Positions 1 to 6,270 of a stretch of 6,270 bases of DNA are shown one piece after another. Both the position numbers and the translations under genes were made by a program. This stretch comes from Gammaproteobacteria bacterium (GTDB lineage: Bacteria; Pseudomonadota; Gammaproteobacteria; Pseudomonadales; Halieaceae). The notes under the pieces were generated by a model. The model had not been told where the DNA came from, made no database searches, and was given only the letters and a program-made list of their open reading frames with translations. The stretch spans positions 1-6,270 of the forward strand of contig JAAEZV010000100.1 of the NCBI GenBank assembly GCA_018222695.1, read 5' to 3'. Each line of letters starts with the position of its first letter. Within the stretch, counting starts at the first letter, position 1.

Positions 1-230
1 GCCGCGTGGGTGAGCACCTTTGGTACGCGCAAGGGTTCTCGGGCCACGGTGTCCCAACCGCCACCATGGCCGGGCATCTGCTGGCGGAAGCGATCGACGG
101 TGATACAAGCGGTTTTGACCTGATGGCGTCGGTACCAACCCACGGCTTCCCCGGAGGCACATTGCTGCGCTGGCCGGGTCTTGTGGCAGGGATGCTCTTC
201 TACAGCTTGCGGGACAAGTTGGGGCGCTAG
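1..230 (+). CDS. FAD-dependent oxidoreductase (DAO family), C-terminal part, 5' end outside window
   Basis: This is the tail of a D-amino-acid-oxidase-type flavoprotein (amine or amino-acid oxidation with FAD), most like the PuuB/gamma-glutamylputrescine oxidase branch. The frame is open from the first bases of the window, so the gene begins upstream; an internal GTG at position 6 is not a credible start. The motif YAQGFSGHGV, followed by the helix ATMAGHLLAEAI, is the characteristic C-terminal FAD-contacting Gly-rich segment of this family. It is followed by the usual ending FPGG...LR.PGL....FYSLRDKLG and a TAG stop. About 76 codons of an expected ~430 are present. The gene ends 14 bases from the convergent ubiquitin gene with no obvious terminator between them. 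The family call is firm; the substrate is unknown. Confidence 0.88.
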   Translation, partial: RVGEHLWYAQGFSGHGVPTATMAGHLLAEAIDGDTSGFDLMASVPTHGFPGGTLLRWPGLVAGMLFYSLRDKLGR

Positions 231-244
231 TTTGAGTCCAACAA

Positions 245-654
<410 letters not shown>

Positions 655-769
655 ATCGGCGGCGCCCGGTTGGGGCTGGATTTACCGCCTCAGTTTGGCC
701 AGTATGTCACAGCGTCAACGTGGTATCGGCGGTGTGACACCTCTCTTTGCAAACTGCGAGGACAACCTG

Positions 770-1165
770 ATGCTGACCTTACTTCGAATCATCACCACTT
801 TATCCGGCCTGGGGCTATTGCTCGTTGGCGTCATCTGGTGGCTGCAACCGGCTACTGCCGCGGAAATACTGGGTGCCAGCTTGCTGGACGGCACGGGGCG
901 CAGCACCCAAATAGGCGACTCAGGCGCGTTTTTCGTTGGTGCCGGCGGGCTTTTGGCGCTAGGGGCTATTCGCAACCACGCTGCCCTAGTGATATCCGGC
1001 GGTTTGTTGGTTGGTCTGGTCATTCCCGGTCGTGTTTTATCCGCTACCACCCATGGCGGCGCCTGGACGCCCGATGAAATTGCTGGCGAGTGTATTGTCC
1101 TGATCCTTGCTTTGTTAACCGCTGCAGCCATTCGCCAACAAAACGCGCAGTCTGTCTTTCGGTAG
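770..1165 (+). CDS. Small four-helix inner-membrane protein, DUF4345-like
   Basis: The product is a 131-residue hydrophobic protein with four likely membrane helices, at about residues 3-25, 50-67, 70-87 and 105-121. The loop after helix 3 carries PGRVLS and HGGAWTPDE, and the GlyArg-X-Leu-Ser and acidic-end pattern resembles DUF4345 proteins, whose function is unknown. The ATG at 770 was chosen because GAGGA lies 7 bases upstream and the hydrophobic helix begins at once. The frame extends back to 695, but the extra 25 residues are polar and have no good ribosome binding site. The gene is divergent from the ubiquitin gene (132 bases between the starts) and is followed after 18 bases by the TerB-like gene, with which it may be co-transcribed. 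The membrane location is clear; the family assignment is moderate. Confidence 0.72.
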   Translation: MLTLLRIITTLSGLGLLLVGVIWWLQPATAAEILGASLLDGTGRSTQIGDSGAFFVGAGGLLALGAIRNHAALVISGGLLVGLVIPGRVLSATTHGGAWTPDEIAGECIVLILALLTAAAIRQQNAQSVFR

Positions 1166-1183
1166 ACCCTGAAAATATCTTAG

Positions 1184-1624
1184 ATGCTGCTCAAAAAGCT
1201 CAAGGACCTGTTGGGGAGTGAAAGCACAGCGACGGGTGAAGTCGAAGACCGTGCGCTTGAGCTCGCCTGCGCGGCCCTCATGTTTGAGGTGGCGCGCGCC
1301 GATTTTTCTGTTGAGACAACCGAGCAGGATGCTGTCACTTCGCTGTTAACAGCACAGTTCAACCTCAGCGCTGACGAAGTGTCCACGATAACCGAAGCAG
1401 CTGTTGAGCAAGCGGACGCCGCCACCTGTCTTTTTGAGTTCACCCGCGCCTTAAACGAACTGGCATCGGCTGAGCAGAAGCGCAATCTGCTCGCCATGAT
1501 GTGGCGGGTGGCGATGGCAGATAACGCACTGAGTCGGTATGAGGAACACGTGATCCGTAAAGTCGCCGACCTGTTATATGTGCCGCATGGTGACTTTATT
1601 GCGGCCAAGCAAAGTGCGATGTGA
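1184..1624 (+). CDS. TerB-like (tellurite resistance TerB family) helical protein
   Basis: The product is a 146-residue, soluble, all-helical protein of the TerB/COG4103 type. Members carry paired helical segments with conserved acidic residues thought to bind metal; their cellular role is mostly unknown and a tellurite phenotype should not be assumed. The N-terminus MLLKKLKDLLG is typical. Two related blocks are visible: EVARADFSVETTEQDAV (about residues 35-51) and RVAMADNALSRYEEHVIRKV (about 107-126), each with the Ala-Asp...Glu pattern of the family. The ATG is the first possible start because an in-frame TAG immediately precedes it. No clear Shine-Dalgarno sequence is seen, which fits translation coupled to the gene ending 18 bases upstream. 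Downstream it converges on the EamA transporter gene. Confidence 0.8.
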   Translation: MLLKKLKDLLGSESTATGEVEDRALELACAALMFEVARADFSVETTEQDAVTSLLTAQFNLSADEVSTITEAAVEQADAATCLFEFTRALNELASAEQKRNLLAMMWRVAMADNALSRYEEHVIRKVADLLYVPHGDFIAAKQSAM

Positions 1625-1668
1625 TCGCAACTGTCGGCGCAGCGGGCTTGCGCTAATGCCGCTCTAAC

Positions 1669-2535
1669 TTATCGACTGCCGCCCCTAGCGCTCACCAGGC
1701 ACCCCAACACAATCAAACCAGTGCCCAACAGGGTTCGCGCGGTAACCGGCTCGGCAAAAAACCACCAGCCCAGTATCGCCGCCCAAATAAACGCCGTGTA
1801 CTCAATCACGACCAAACGCTGAGCTTCGGCCTGCCGATACGCCAGTGACATGAGCATGAGGGACCCAACTGCGAAACCCGCTGCCAACGCCGCACCACCC
1901 CACTGATAGGAACTCGCCGGCAACGAGACGGCAAACGGCACGCCCACCAATAGCATCAGAAAAACAATCGTATTCTGATAAAAAGCGATCTCGAGTGGCT
2001 TGGCGACCAGTGCCTGCATCCGCTGCAGCACCAAATTGAAGGCGTACATCACCGCCGAGACAAGCACCGCGGCCATACCCACCGCATCGCTACCCTCATC
2101 GACCGCCAGCAGCTCACCACCGACGACTACCATCACGCCACCAAAGCCCAGCACCGCCGCGAGCTTGGCATTGGCCCCGATGCGCTCACCCAAAATTGGG
2201 ACAGCCAAAAATAGCGTGATAATCGGCGCGATGAACGACAAGCCAATCGCCTGCGCCAACGGGATACGCGTCAGGCCGAAAAAGAACAGGTAGGCCATCA
2301 CCGCGGTCAGCGCGGCCCGAATCAGATGAATTTTCAATACCCGCCCCGACGCGGGCACGGGGCGAGTGGGCAGGTACAGCACCGCTACGATGAGCGCCCC
2401 CATGGCCATGCGCCAGAACATGGCGTTGTATGTACCCATCGCCAACGCCTGCCCCTTCATCACCGCATCCATCATCGAAAAGAGCATGATGCCAAGCGTT
2501 GCAATCAGCATGGGTTGTTGGGCGACAGTTTTCAT
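1669..2535 (-). CDS. EamA/DMT-superfamily transporter, ten-helix type
   Basis: The product is a 288-residue inner-membrane permease of the drug/metabolite transporter superfamily, with about ten hydrophobic segments in two EamA repeats (roughly residues 8-137 and 150-283). Family hallmarks are visible: an early MLFSMMDAVMKG segment, FWRMAMGALIV, and PLAQAIGLSFIAPIITLFLAVPILGERIG at the end of repeat 1. The second repeat carries the equivalent VVIEYTAFIWAAILGWWFFAEP. Such proteins export or take up small metabolites such as amino acids or purines, but the substrate cannot be read from sequence. The start ATG (2535-2533) has only a weak upstream purine run (TGAGATAGAA). The gene is divergent from the TPR-oxygenase gene, with 144 bases between starts, and convergent with the TerB-like gene. 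Confidence 0.92.
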   Translation of the reverse strand: MKTVAQQPMLIATLGIMLFSMMDAVMKGQALAMGTYNAMFWRMAMGALIVAVLYLPTRPVPASGRVLKIHLIRAALTAVMAYLFFFGLTRIPLAQAIGLSFIAPIITLFLAVPILGERIGANAKLAAVLGFGGVMVVVGGELLAVDEGSDAVGMAAVLVSAVMYAFNLVLQRMQALVAKPLEIAFYQNTIVFLMLLVGVPFAVSLPASSYQWGGAALAAGFAVGSLMLMSLAYRQAEAQRLVVIEYTAFIWAAILGWWFFAEPVTARTLLGTGLIVLGCLVSARGGSR

Positions 2536-2575
2536 ATTTGTTCTATCTCAGCTGACAGCGCTTGGCAGCAGTTCG

Positions 2576-2603
2576 AATGCGCAAGCGCGCCGGGAGGCGC
2601 ATT
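2576..2603. repeat. 7-base perfect inverted repeat between divergent genes
   Basis: AATGCGC at 2576-2582 is matched by GCGCATT at 2597-2603, with a 14-base G+C-rich spacer. The site sits in the 144-base region between the divergent EamA and TPR-oxygenase genes, 41 bases from the EamA start and 76 from the other. The geometry would suit a dimeric regulator's operator or an RNA hairpin in a leader. No T-run follows, so it is not a terminator. The pairing is seen directly; any function is inferred. Confidence 0.35.
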
Positions 2604-2679
2604 ATGCAGTGGAGTACGGCCTGTGAGACCATCTGGGTCAGGTTTTCAGCGCGGATTCGTGCGGATAAGAGGCCACTAA

Positions 2680-4491
2680 ATGGCGACCGCGGAACAGCTG
2701 AATCAGGCAATCGGCCTGATTCAAAATCACCAACACGCCGATGCCGAGGCATTGCTCACTCCCCTGCTCAACCAGTCAGCAGCCGACGCCGACGTGTGGC
2801 AATTGATTGCACTGGCGCGTAAAGGACAGCTCGATCTGACCGGGGCCGAGATCGCTTTTAAGCAATCGATCGATTTACATGTTGCACCAGCCGTCATCAC
2901 CAACCTCGGCAATCTTTACCGGCAGATGGACCGTGAGGAGGAGGCGCTGAACTGCTACAACCGCGCCCTCGAGGCGGCGGCCTCACACCTACCCGCAAAA
3001 ATCAACAAAGGACGCGCGCTGCTTGCCCTATCAAGGCTCGAAGAGGCCACCACCCTTTACACCGGCATCCTTGAGGAACTGCCCGAGCACACCAATGCCC
3101 GCATTGGTCTCGCACAGTCTCTGCAGCGCAGTGGCCAACGCCGCGCCGCCACACTGCATTTCGAGAAAGTCCTGGCCCAGGATCCAGAAAATGCCGCGGC
3201 GCTCAACGGGCTTGGCGTGATTCAAAAGATATCGGGTCGTCCAAGAGAGGCCAGCCGCACGCTGAAACGGGCAGTAGCATCTGCGCCCAGTGCACCAGAG
3301 GTGCGAAGCAATCTGGCCAGTGCCCTGGCCTTGTCAGGCGAGGAAACTGAGGCCATTAGCGAGTACCGCGAGGCATTGCGGCTAGACCCACTCAACCCAG
3401 AGCTACATGACTGGTTTAACGGTTACCTGAGCACCTTGGCACATCGTGACTACTTGCGCTCATACGCTGAGGTACTGGATCAGCACCCGGCCGCAGGGCC
3501 GCTAGCCATCGCCTACGCCCGCAAATTACTGCTGGGAGAGCAAGGTGATAAAGCACTGCAAGTATTGGCAGCCGTACCCATCGACGCAGAACAGACTCGC
3601 GCCTATTTGGCCTGTGAGCGCAGCCACATCCTTCGTGAAATGGGCGAGTTTGATGAGGCAGTAAGCGCGGCCAGGGAAGCGCACCAGCTGCTGCCAGCAC
3701 TACCCCGCAATGTTCTAGAGCTCGCTACCGCCATCATGGCGGCTGGCGCCGATTATGAGGAGGCCGTTACCTACTTGCAGCCACTCACCTCATCAGCAAC
3801 TTGCGGACAAGACATATGGGCCACCTTCGCCACGGCGCTGCGCTACGCGGGCCGCCGGGACGAATACGACCAACTTGTGGATTATGAAAAGTACGTGGGC
3901 ATGCGGCACATTGAGACCCCCAAAGGCTACGGCAATCTCATAACATTCCTTCAGACGCTCCGAGAGCATCTGACTTCACTTCATATCACGCGGCATCATC
4001 CCGTGGGGCAGTCACTGCAGCATGGCACCCAAACGCTTGATGACCTTTTCAGCCGGGACGAACCCGCTATCGACGCACTCAAGGCGGGGCTCACAAACGC
4101 TATCCAGTCTTTCACTCAAGGACTGCCCTCAAGCGTGGAGCACCCGGTCTCCAACCGATACACAGGGGAGATAACATTCTCCGATTCTTGGTCTGTGCTG
4201 CTGAGAAAAATGGGGTTCCATAAAAACCATTACCACTCTCACGGTTGGTTGAGCAGCGCCTTTTATTTAACGGTGCCCGATGTGGTCAGAGCCGGCGGCA
4301 AGGAGGGTTGGATTAAATTTGGTGAGCCGGGTTTTCGTGCGAGAGAGCCGCTCGGCCCCGAACACTGGTTGCAACCTAAAGAAGGCGCGCTGGCGATCTT
4401 TCCGTCGTATCTGTGGCACGGCACGGAGGCGCTGCAAAGCGACGTTGAACGGATGACCGTAGGTTTCGATGTCCTGCCGGTAGCCGCGTGA
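2680..4491 (+). CDS. TPR-repeat protein with C-terminal 2OG-Fe(II) oxygenase domain
   Basis: The product is a 603-residue protein with no signal peptide, so it is probably cytoplasmic. Residues 1-260 or so are tandem TPR helices, for example the repeats beginning NLGNLYR (75-81), ALNGLGVIQ (174-182) and the one containing EYREALRLDPLNPE (228-241). Further weaker helical repeats run to about 390. The C-terminal ~200 residues match the putative 2OG-Fe(II) oxygenase type (2OG-FeII_Oxy_5). QSLQHGTQT (444-452) is followed by the core with His517-Tyr-His519, GWLSSAFYLTVP, IKFGEPGFRA, FPSYLWHG (His580) and ERMTVGFDV (Arg591). By family analogy the histidines bind iron and Arg591 binds 2-oxoglutarate. 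Such enzymes hydroxylate proteins or small molecules; the TPR part suggests a protein partner. The start is supported by AAGAGG 7 bases before the ATG. The substrate is unknown. Confidence 0.85.
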   Translation: MATAEQLNQAIGLIQNHQHADAEALLTPLLNQSAADADVWQLIALARKGQLDLTGAEIAFKQSIDLHVAPAVITNLGNLYRQMDREEEALNCYNRALEAAASHLPAKINKGRALLALSRLEEATTLYTGILEELPEHTNARIGLAQSLQRSGQRRAATLHFEKVLAQDPENAAALNGLGVIQKISGRPREASRTLKRAVASAPSAPEVRSNLASALALSGEETEAISEYREALRLDPLNPELHDWFNGYLSTLAHRDYLRSYAEVLDQHPAAGPLAIAYARKLLLGEQGDKALQVLAAVPIDAEQTRAYLACERSHILREMGEFDEAVSAAREAHQLLPALPRNVLELATAIMAAGADYEEAVTYLQPLTSSATCGQDIWATFATALRYAGRRDEYDQLVDYEKYVGMRHIETPKGYGNLITFLQTLREHLTSLHITRHHPVGQSLQHGTQTLDDLFSRDEPAIDALKAGLTNAIQSFTQGLPSSVEHPVSNRYTGEITFSDSWSVLLRKMGFHKNHYHSHGWLSSAFYLTVPDVVRAGGKEGWIKFGEPGFRAREPLGPEHWLQPKEGALAIFPSYLWHGTEALQSDVERMTVGFDVLPVAA

Positions 4492-4572
4492 CTTTTGCGC
4501 TGAGAAGAGCAGCAGAGCACTTTGGCGCTCACGAGGCGCTTTGAAGCATCCAGAAAACCGCTGGCGGTGCGA

Positions 4573-4935
4573 TCAGTCCTGAAAAAACGCCGTCTTTTTG
4601 CCACCATCCTCAGTGTAGACCGGCTCGCCCCGTTCGATGAGATAGGCCTGGTTGGTGCTGCTCACAAACCCCACACCGCGGAGCAAGCTGGCCATTCGGT
4701 CGTAGTAAGGATGCTCGAAGTGCGCCGCCAGACTGTCACTGTCTTCCCATAACTCATAGACCTGCATACGAGTGGGCACAGCGGGGTCGGGCGCAAAACA
4801 GTAGTCGTGACAGCCCGGCTCCTCTTCACGGGTCAGTCGTTGCACATCCGCAACGAGCGCCACCGCCTTGTCCCGATCCGATTGGCTGGCAAATTCCAGC
4901 GCTGCCACCACAATGATCATCGCTCTATTTTCCAT
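4573..4935 (-). CDS. Antibiotic biosynthesis monooxygenase (ABM) domain protein
   Basis: The product is a 120-residue (or 115-residue) small cytoplasmic protein of the dimeric alpha+beta ABM fold, which includes quinol monooxygenases such as YgiN and the isomerase LsrG. The first strand MIIVVAALEF, the helix DKAVALVADVQRLTREEEPG and the signature QVYELWEDSDSLAAHFEHPYY (about residues 58-78, with the conserved Glu and His) are all present. The protein ends with a variable polar tail. Two starts are possible: ATG at 4935, or Met6 (ATG at 4920), where the ABM domain normally begins. Neither has a strong Shine-Dalgarno sequence. The second start overlaps the stop of a possible 10-codon leader in the ATGA manner, so it may be translated by coupling. 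The reaction is unknown; many relatives act on quinones or detoxify reactive intermediates. Confidence 0.85.
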   Translation of the reverse strand: MENRAMIIVVAALEFASQSDRDKAVALVADVQRLTREEEPGCHDYCFAPDPAVPTRMQVYELWEDSDSLAAHFEHPYYDRMASLLRGVGFVSSTNQAYLIERGEPVYTEDGGKKTAFFQD

Positions 4936-4949
4936 GACATATGATTCAT
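4917..4949 (-). CDS. Possible 10-codon leader peptide overlapping the ABM gene start
   Basis: On the minus strand an ATG at 4949 opens the short frame MNHMSWKIER, ending in TGA at 4919-4917. That TGA overlaps the internal ATG (4920-4918) of the ABM gene as ATGA, a classic arrangement for translational coupling. Purine-rich AGGTGCAGGG in the last copy of the adjacent 12-base repeat could serve as its ribosome binding site. The arrangement is seen directly, but a frame this short is easily produced by chance and there is no conservation evidence here. If the ABM gene starts at 4935 instead, this frame is meaningless. Confidence 0.25.
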   Translation of the reverse strand: MNHMSWKIER

Positions 4950-4950
4950 T

Positions 4951-4987
4951 TATCCCTGCACCTATCCCTGCACCTATCCCTGCACCT
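4951..4987. repeat. Three perfect tandem copies of a 12-base repeat
   Basis: TATCCCTGCACC is repeated exactly three times (4951-4962, 4963-4974, 4975-4986), followed by the first base of a fourth copy. It lies just upstream of the ABM gene, so on that gene's strand each copy reads GGTGCAGGGATA. The 12-base period is a multiple of three, and in the ABM frame the copies would read Gly-Ala-Gly-Ile, but no in-frame start codon lies upstream of them before a TGA stop. It is most simply a slippage-prone microsatellite in a 5' untranslated region, with possible effects on ribosome loading. Confidence 0.9.
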
Positions 4988-5030
4988 CAGCTTCACTCCC
5001 TCGCCACATGCTGACGGAGCCTAATCATAA

Positions 5031-5399
5031 TCAGGCGATTCCCAGCCAACCCAGAAGCGCGGTGAGGGCCATCAGGTACATGCCCGGCAATTTTAAAAGC
5101 CTGGCGTGGCCCGTTACGCCCAGCAATAAAAAGAGCGCTGCACCCAACGCATTGCCGACCAGCACCGGGTAGGCAAGCAAAGCAAGATTGGGCTTCATTG
5201 CCACGCACAGCAGGGTTGCGCCACTCACCACCAGAAAGACCGTGAACATCTGCCAAGACACCAGGCTCAATGACTGGGTCAACGGCATGAGCTCACTGGC
5301 TTTGATGTGACCCATGTATATTCTACCGCCGACGACACCATGAAACAGGGCGCCGGCCAGGGCAATCAACGCAGCGGCGGTGACAAGGTAAGCTTCCAT
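5031..5399 (-). CDS. Small four-helix membrane protein of unknown function
   Basis: The product is a 122-residue, strongly hydrophobic protein with four predicted membrane helices (about residues 3-24, 46-67, 71-94, 104-121). I do not recognise a named family. Visible features are FHGVVGGRIYMG (His20, Gly24, Arg26) at the end of helix 1, a Trp at 49 at the start of helix 2, and VTGHARLL between helices 3 and 4. A His...Gly-X-Arg after helix 1 with a Trp before helix 2 recalls other small uncharacterised four-helix proteobacterial proteins, but this is only an impression. The start is supported by TGAGG 8 bases before the ATG. It lies 95 bases upstream of the ABM gene on the same strand and might be transcribed with it. 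Confidence 0.75.
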   Translation of the reverse strand: MEAYLVTAAALIALAGALFHGVVGGRIYMGHIKASELMPLTQSLSLVSWQMFTVFLVVSGATLLCVAMKPNLALLAYPVLVGNALGAALFLLLGVTGHARLLKLPGMYLMALTALLGWLGIA

Positions 5400-5594
5400 A
5401 ACGGGCGCCTCAGTAATAACTCGTGTTCGTCAATGTACCCGAAAGCCAGTGGGTTGGGGTTGCAGGGTGATGCTGATATCGCCGCCGTCGAGCATATTGT
5501 GAATCGCTCATTGGTCCATGAAGCGCCTGTCATTCCGGGGAAGGCCTAATGCTGAGATAACCAACAGCGCTTTGTGAGGCGCGTGGCACGCGCA
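5400..5594. other. 195-base region without a confident gene
   Basis: This is the longest gene-free interval in the window, between the two small minus-strand membrane-protein genes. It contains the ribosome binding site of the 5031-5399 gene (GAGG at 5408-5411, minus strand) and a hairpin at 5579-5593. It also holds a 38-codon plus-strand frame (ATG at 5433 to TAA at 5549) without a ribosome binding site. On the minus strand a stretch around 5434-5490 reads MLDGGDISITLQPQPTGF before a stop, which looks protein-like but has no start or upstream frame. It may hold the promoter of the 5031-5399 gene or a decayed gene end; neither can be shown. Confidence 0.4.
5579..5593. terminator. Hairpin just after the 5595-5867 gene (weak terminator candidate)
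   Basis: GCGCGT and ACGCGC form a perfect 6-base stem around a GGC loop, one base beyond the stop codon of the minus-strand gene at 5595-5867. The position fits a transcript end or an RNA-stabilising hairpin. There is no T-tract on the minus-strand side, so a standard intrinsic terminator is not supported. Confidence 0.3.
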
Positions 5595-5867
5595 TTACAC
5601 CCTAGACCGCCAAGGTCTGATCATCGCGTCACCGGTTTGGCGTCGGAGAAGCAATGCGACCAGTATCCAGACCAGCAAGAGGTACGGCGTATCAGAAATG
5701 AGATCGAGCGCCCAATCCCGCTGATCAGCCAGGCCACTCGCAATCTGATCGGCACTTAGCGTCACGCCATGGGTGAGGGAGATGCCAATCGGAATGAATT
5801 TGAGCGCCGCTGCAACCAACAAACCATAATTGACCCATGCCAGCCCGCGCCAGAGACGGCTGCTCAT
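5595..5867 (-). CDS. Small two-helix membrane protein of unknown function
   Basis: The product is a 90-residue protein with two likely membrane helices: about residues 8-30 (GLAWVNYGLLVAAALKFIPI) and 60-75 (TPYLLLVWILVALLLRR). They are separated by a roughly 30-residue polar loop containing SADQIASGLADQRDWALDLI. The Arg-Arg at 75-76 and the basic tail RPWRSRV suggest a cytoplasmic C-terminus. I recognise no family. The start is well supported by GGGGAG with GGAG 6 bases before the ATG. It lies 110 bases beyond the DUF938 methyltransferase gene on the same strand; a shared transcript is possible. It is probably a real gene given its ribosome binding site and membrane pattern, but its function is unknown. 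Confidence 0.65.
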   Translation of the reverse strand: MSSRLWRGLAWVNYGLLVAAALKFIPIGISLTHGVTLSADQIASGLADQRDWALDLISDTPYLLLVWILVALLLRRQTGDAMIRPWRSRV

Positions 5868-5977
5868 CTTAGGCTCCCCATCTCTTCAGTTATGCCCGCT
5901 CACTCGCTACTTTTTGGCAGATTTCCGCCCTCATAGACTGCTCTGCAGCACCGTTAAGCACTTCGCCTCCGCCGCAT

Positions 5978-6270
5978 TCAGTCTTTCTCAAATATCACTG
6001 ACAGATTATTGGCCGGCATCTCATAAACTTTTTGACAAGCAAATCCTTGCTCAGCTGCAACGTCCACGACTGCCTCCAGATCTCTCACGCCCCATTCCGG
6101 ATCCTGTGATCGGAGCTGCTCGTCAAACGTTGCGTTGGAAGGCGCCGTGTGCCGCCCGTCTCGCTTATATGGCCCGTAGAGCATCACGACGGCGCCCCCA
6201 ACCAGGATCTCAGCTGCGCCCGCAAACAGTGCCTCGCAGCAGGACCAGGGAGCGATGTGCAGCATATTGA
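5978..6270 (-). CDS. DUF938 SAM-dependent methyltransferase, C-terminal part, start outside window
   Basis: This is the C-terminal half of a DUF938 protein, a class I Rossmann-fold S-adenosylmethionine methyltransferase family of about 200 residues whose substrate is unknown. The visible sequence matches the family's most conserved blocks in order: NMLHIAPW at the window edge, then a hydrophobic strand ending in YGPYKRDGRHTAPSNA. These are followed by DPEWGVRDLEAV and the ending MPANNLSVIFEKD before TGA. The ATG at 6265-6263 is an internal Met (relatives have Asn-Met-Ile-His at this point), not the start; an in-frame Asn codon precedes it and the frame runs off the window. The SAM-binding Gly motif lies in the missing N-terminal part. 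The family identity is strong. Confidence 0.9.
   Translation of the reverse strand, partial: NMLHIAPWSCCEALFAGAAEILVGGAVVMLYGPYKRDGRHTAPSNATFDEQLRSQDPEWGVRDLEAVVDVAAEQGFACQKVYEMPANNLSVIFEKD

Noticed and set aside
713..718. TTGACG on the minus strand as a -35 box for the ubiquitin gene
   Set aside because: No acceptable -10 hexamer occurs 16-18 bases downstream on that strand; the nearest A+T-rich hexamers are at the wrong spacing.
695..769. Upstream extension of the DUF4345-like gene to an ATG at 695
   Set aside because: The extra 25 residues are polar, and the ATG at 770 has a GAGGA ribosome binding site at good spacing directly before the first membrane helix.
715..1131. 138-codon minus-strand frame
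   Set aside because: It is antisense to the membrane-protein gene, with a Pro/Ser/Arg-rich composition typical of a shadow frame.
1180..1608. 142-codon minus-strand frame
   Set aside because: It is a Ser/Ala/Arg-rich shadow of the TerB-like gene on the other strand.
1637..1653. Hairpin GCGCA/TGCGC between the convergent TerB-like and EamA genes as a terminator
   Set aside because: The stem is only 5 bases with competing pairings and there is no T-run on either side.
2601..2629. CATAAT with GTCTCA as a minus-strand promoter for the EamA gene
   Set aside because: The -35 matches consensus at only three of six positions, too weak to claim.
4557..4568. ACCGCTGGCGGT palindrome after the TPR-oxygenase gene as a terminator
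   Set aside because: The loop is only two bases and the element is not followed by a T-run; it is better seen as chance.
5830..6270. 146-codon plus-strand frame at the window end
   Set aside because: It is antisense to the DUF938 gene and the 5595-5867 gene start, and is rich in Arg/Ser/Pro without any domain.

Overview
The window looks like a chromosomal segment of a free-living, probably marine, gammaproteobacterium. The G+C content is moderate (mid-50s by eye), genes are densely packed and alternate between strands, and the families present (PuuB-like FAD oxidoreductase, TerB-like protein, EamA transporter, TPR/2OG-Fe(II) oxygenase, DUF938 methyltransferase) are common in that group. An OM60/NOR5-like (Halieaceae) origin is a guess from overall flavour, not something the sequence proves. 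There are no rRNA or tRNA genes, no CRISPR array, and no recognisable insertion sequence or phage gene. No gene-free stretch exceeds 300 bases; the longest is about 195 bases (5400-5594).

Layout. 1-230 (+): the C-terminal end of a DAO-type FAD oxidoreductase. 245-637 (-): a 130-codon gene for a nearly perfect eukaryotic ubiquitin placed between a bacterial signal peptide and a C-terminal Pro-rich/hydrophobic/Arg-Arg tail. 770-1165 (+): a four-helix membrane protein (DUF4345-like), followed 18 bases later by a TerB-like protein (1184-1624). 1669-2535 (-): an EamA/DMT transporter. 2680-4491 (+): a 603-residue TPR protein with a C-terminal 2OG-Fe(II) oxygenase domain. 4573-4935 (-): an antibiotic-biosynthesis-monooxygenase (ABM) protein, preceded by three tandem copies of a 12-base repeat and a possible leader peptide. 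5031-5399 (-) and 5595-5867 (-): two small membrane proteins of unknown function. 5978-6270 (-): the C-terminal half of a DUF938 SAM-dependent methyltransferase that runs off the window.

The outstanding item is the ubiquitin gene. Residues 26-98 match human ubiquitin residues 1-73 at 70 of 73 positions, and all seven lysines and the Leu8/Ile44/Val70 patch are kept. The predicted signal-peptidase site (Ala-Val-Ala before Met) would release ubiquitin starting exactly at its native Met1. The conjugation tail Arg-Gly-Gly is replaced by Pro-Ala-Pro and a membrane/sorting-type tail. This predicts an exported, surface- or membrane-anchored ubiquitin that cannot be conjugated by the normal E1 route. 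No E1, E2, E3 or deubiquitinase gene is visible nearby. The remaining genes are ordinary housekeeping or accessory functions with no evident pathway linking them to the ubiquitin.
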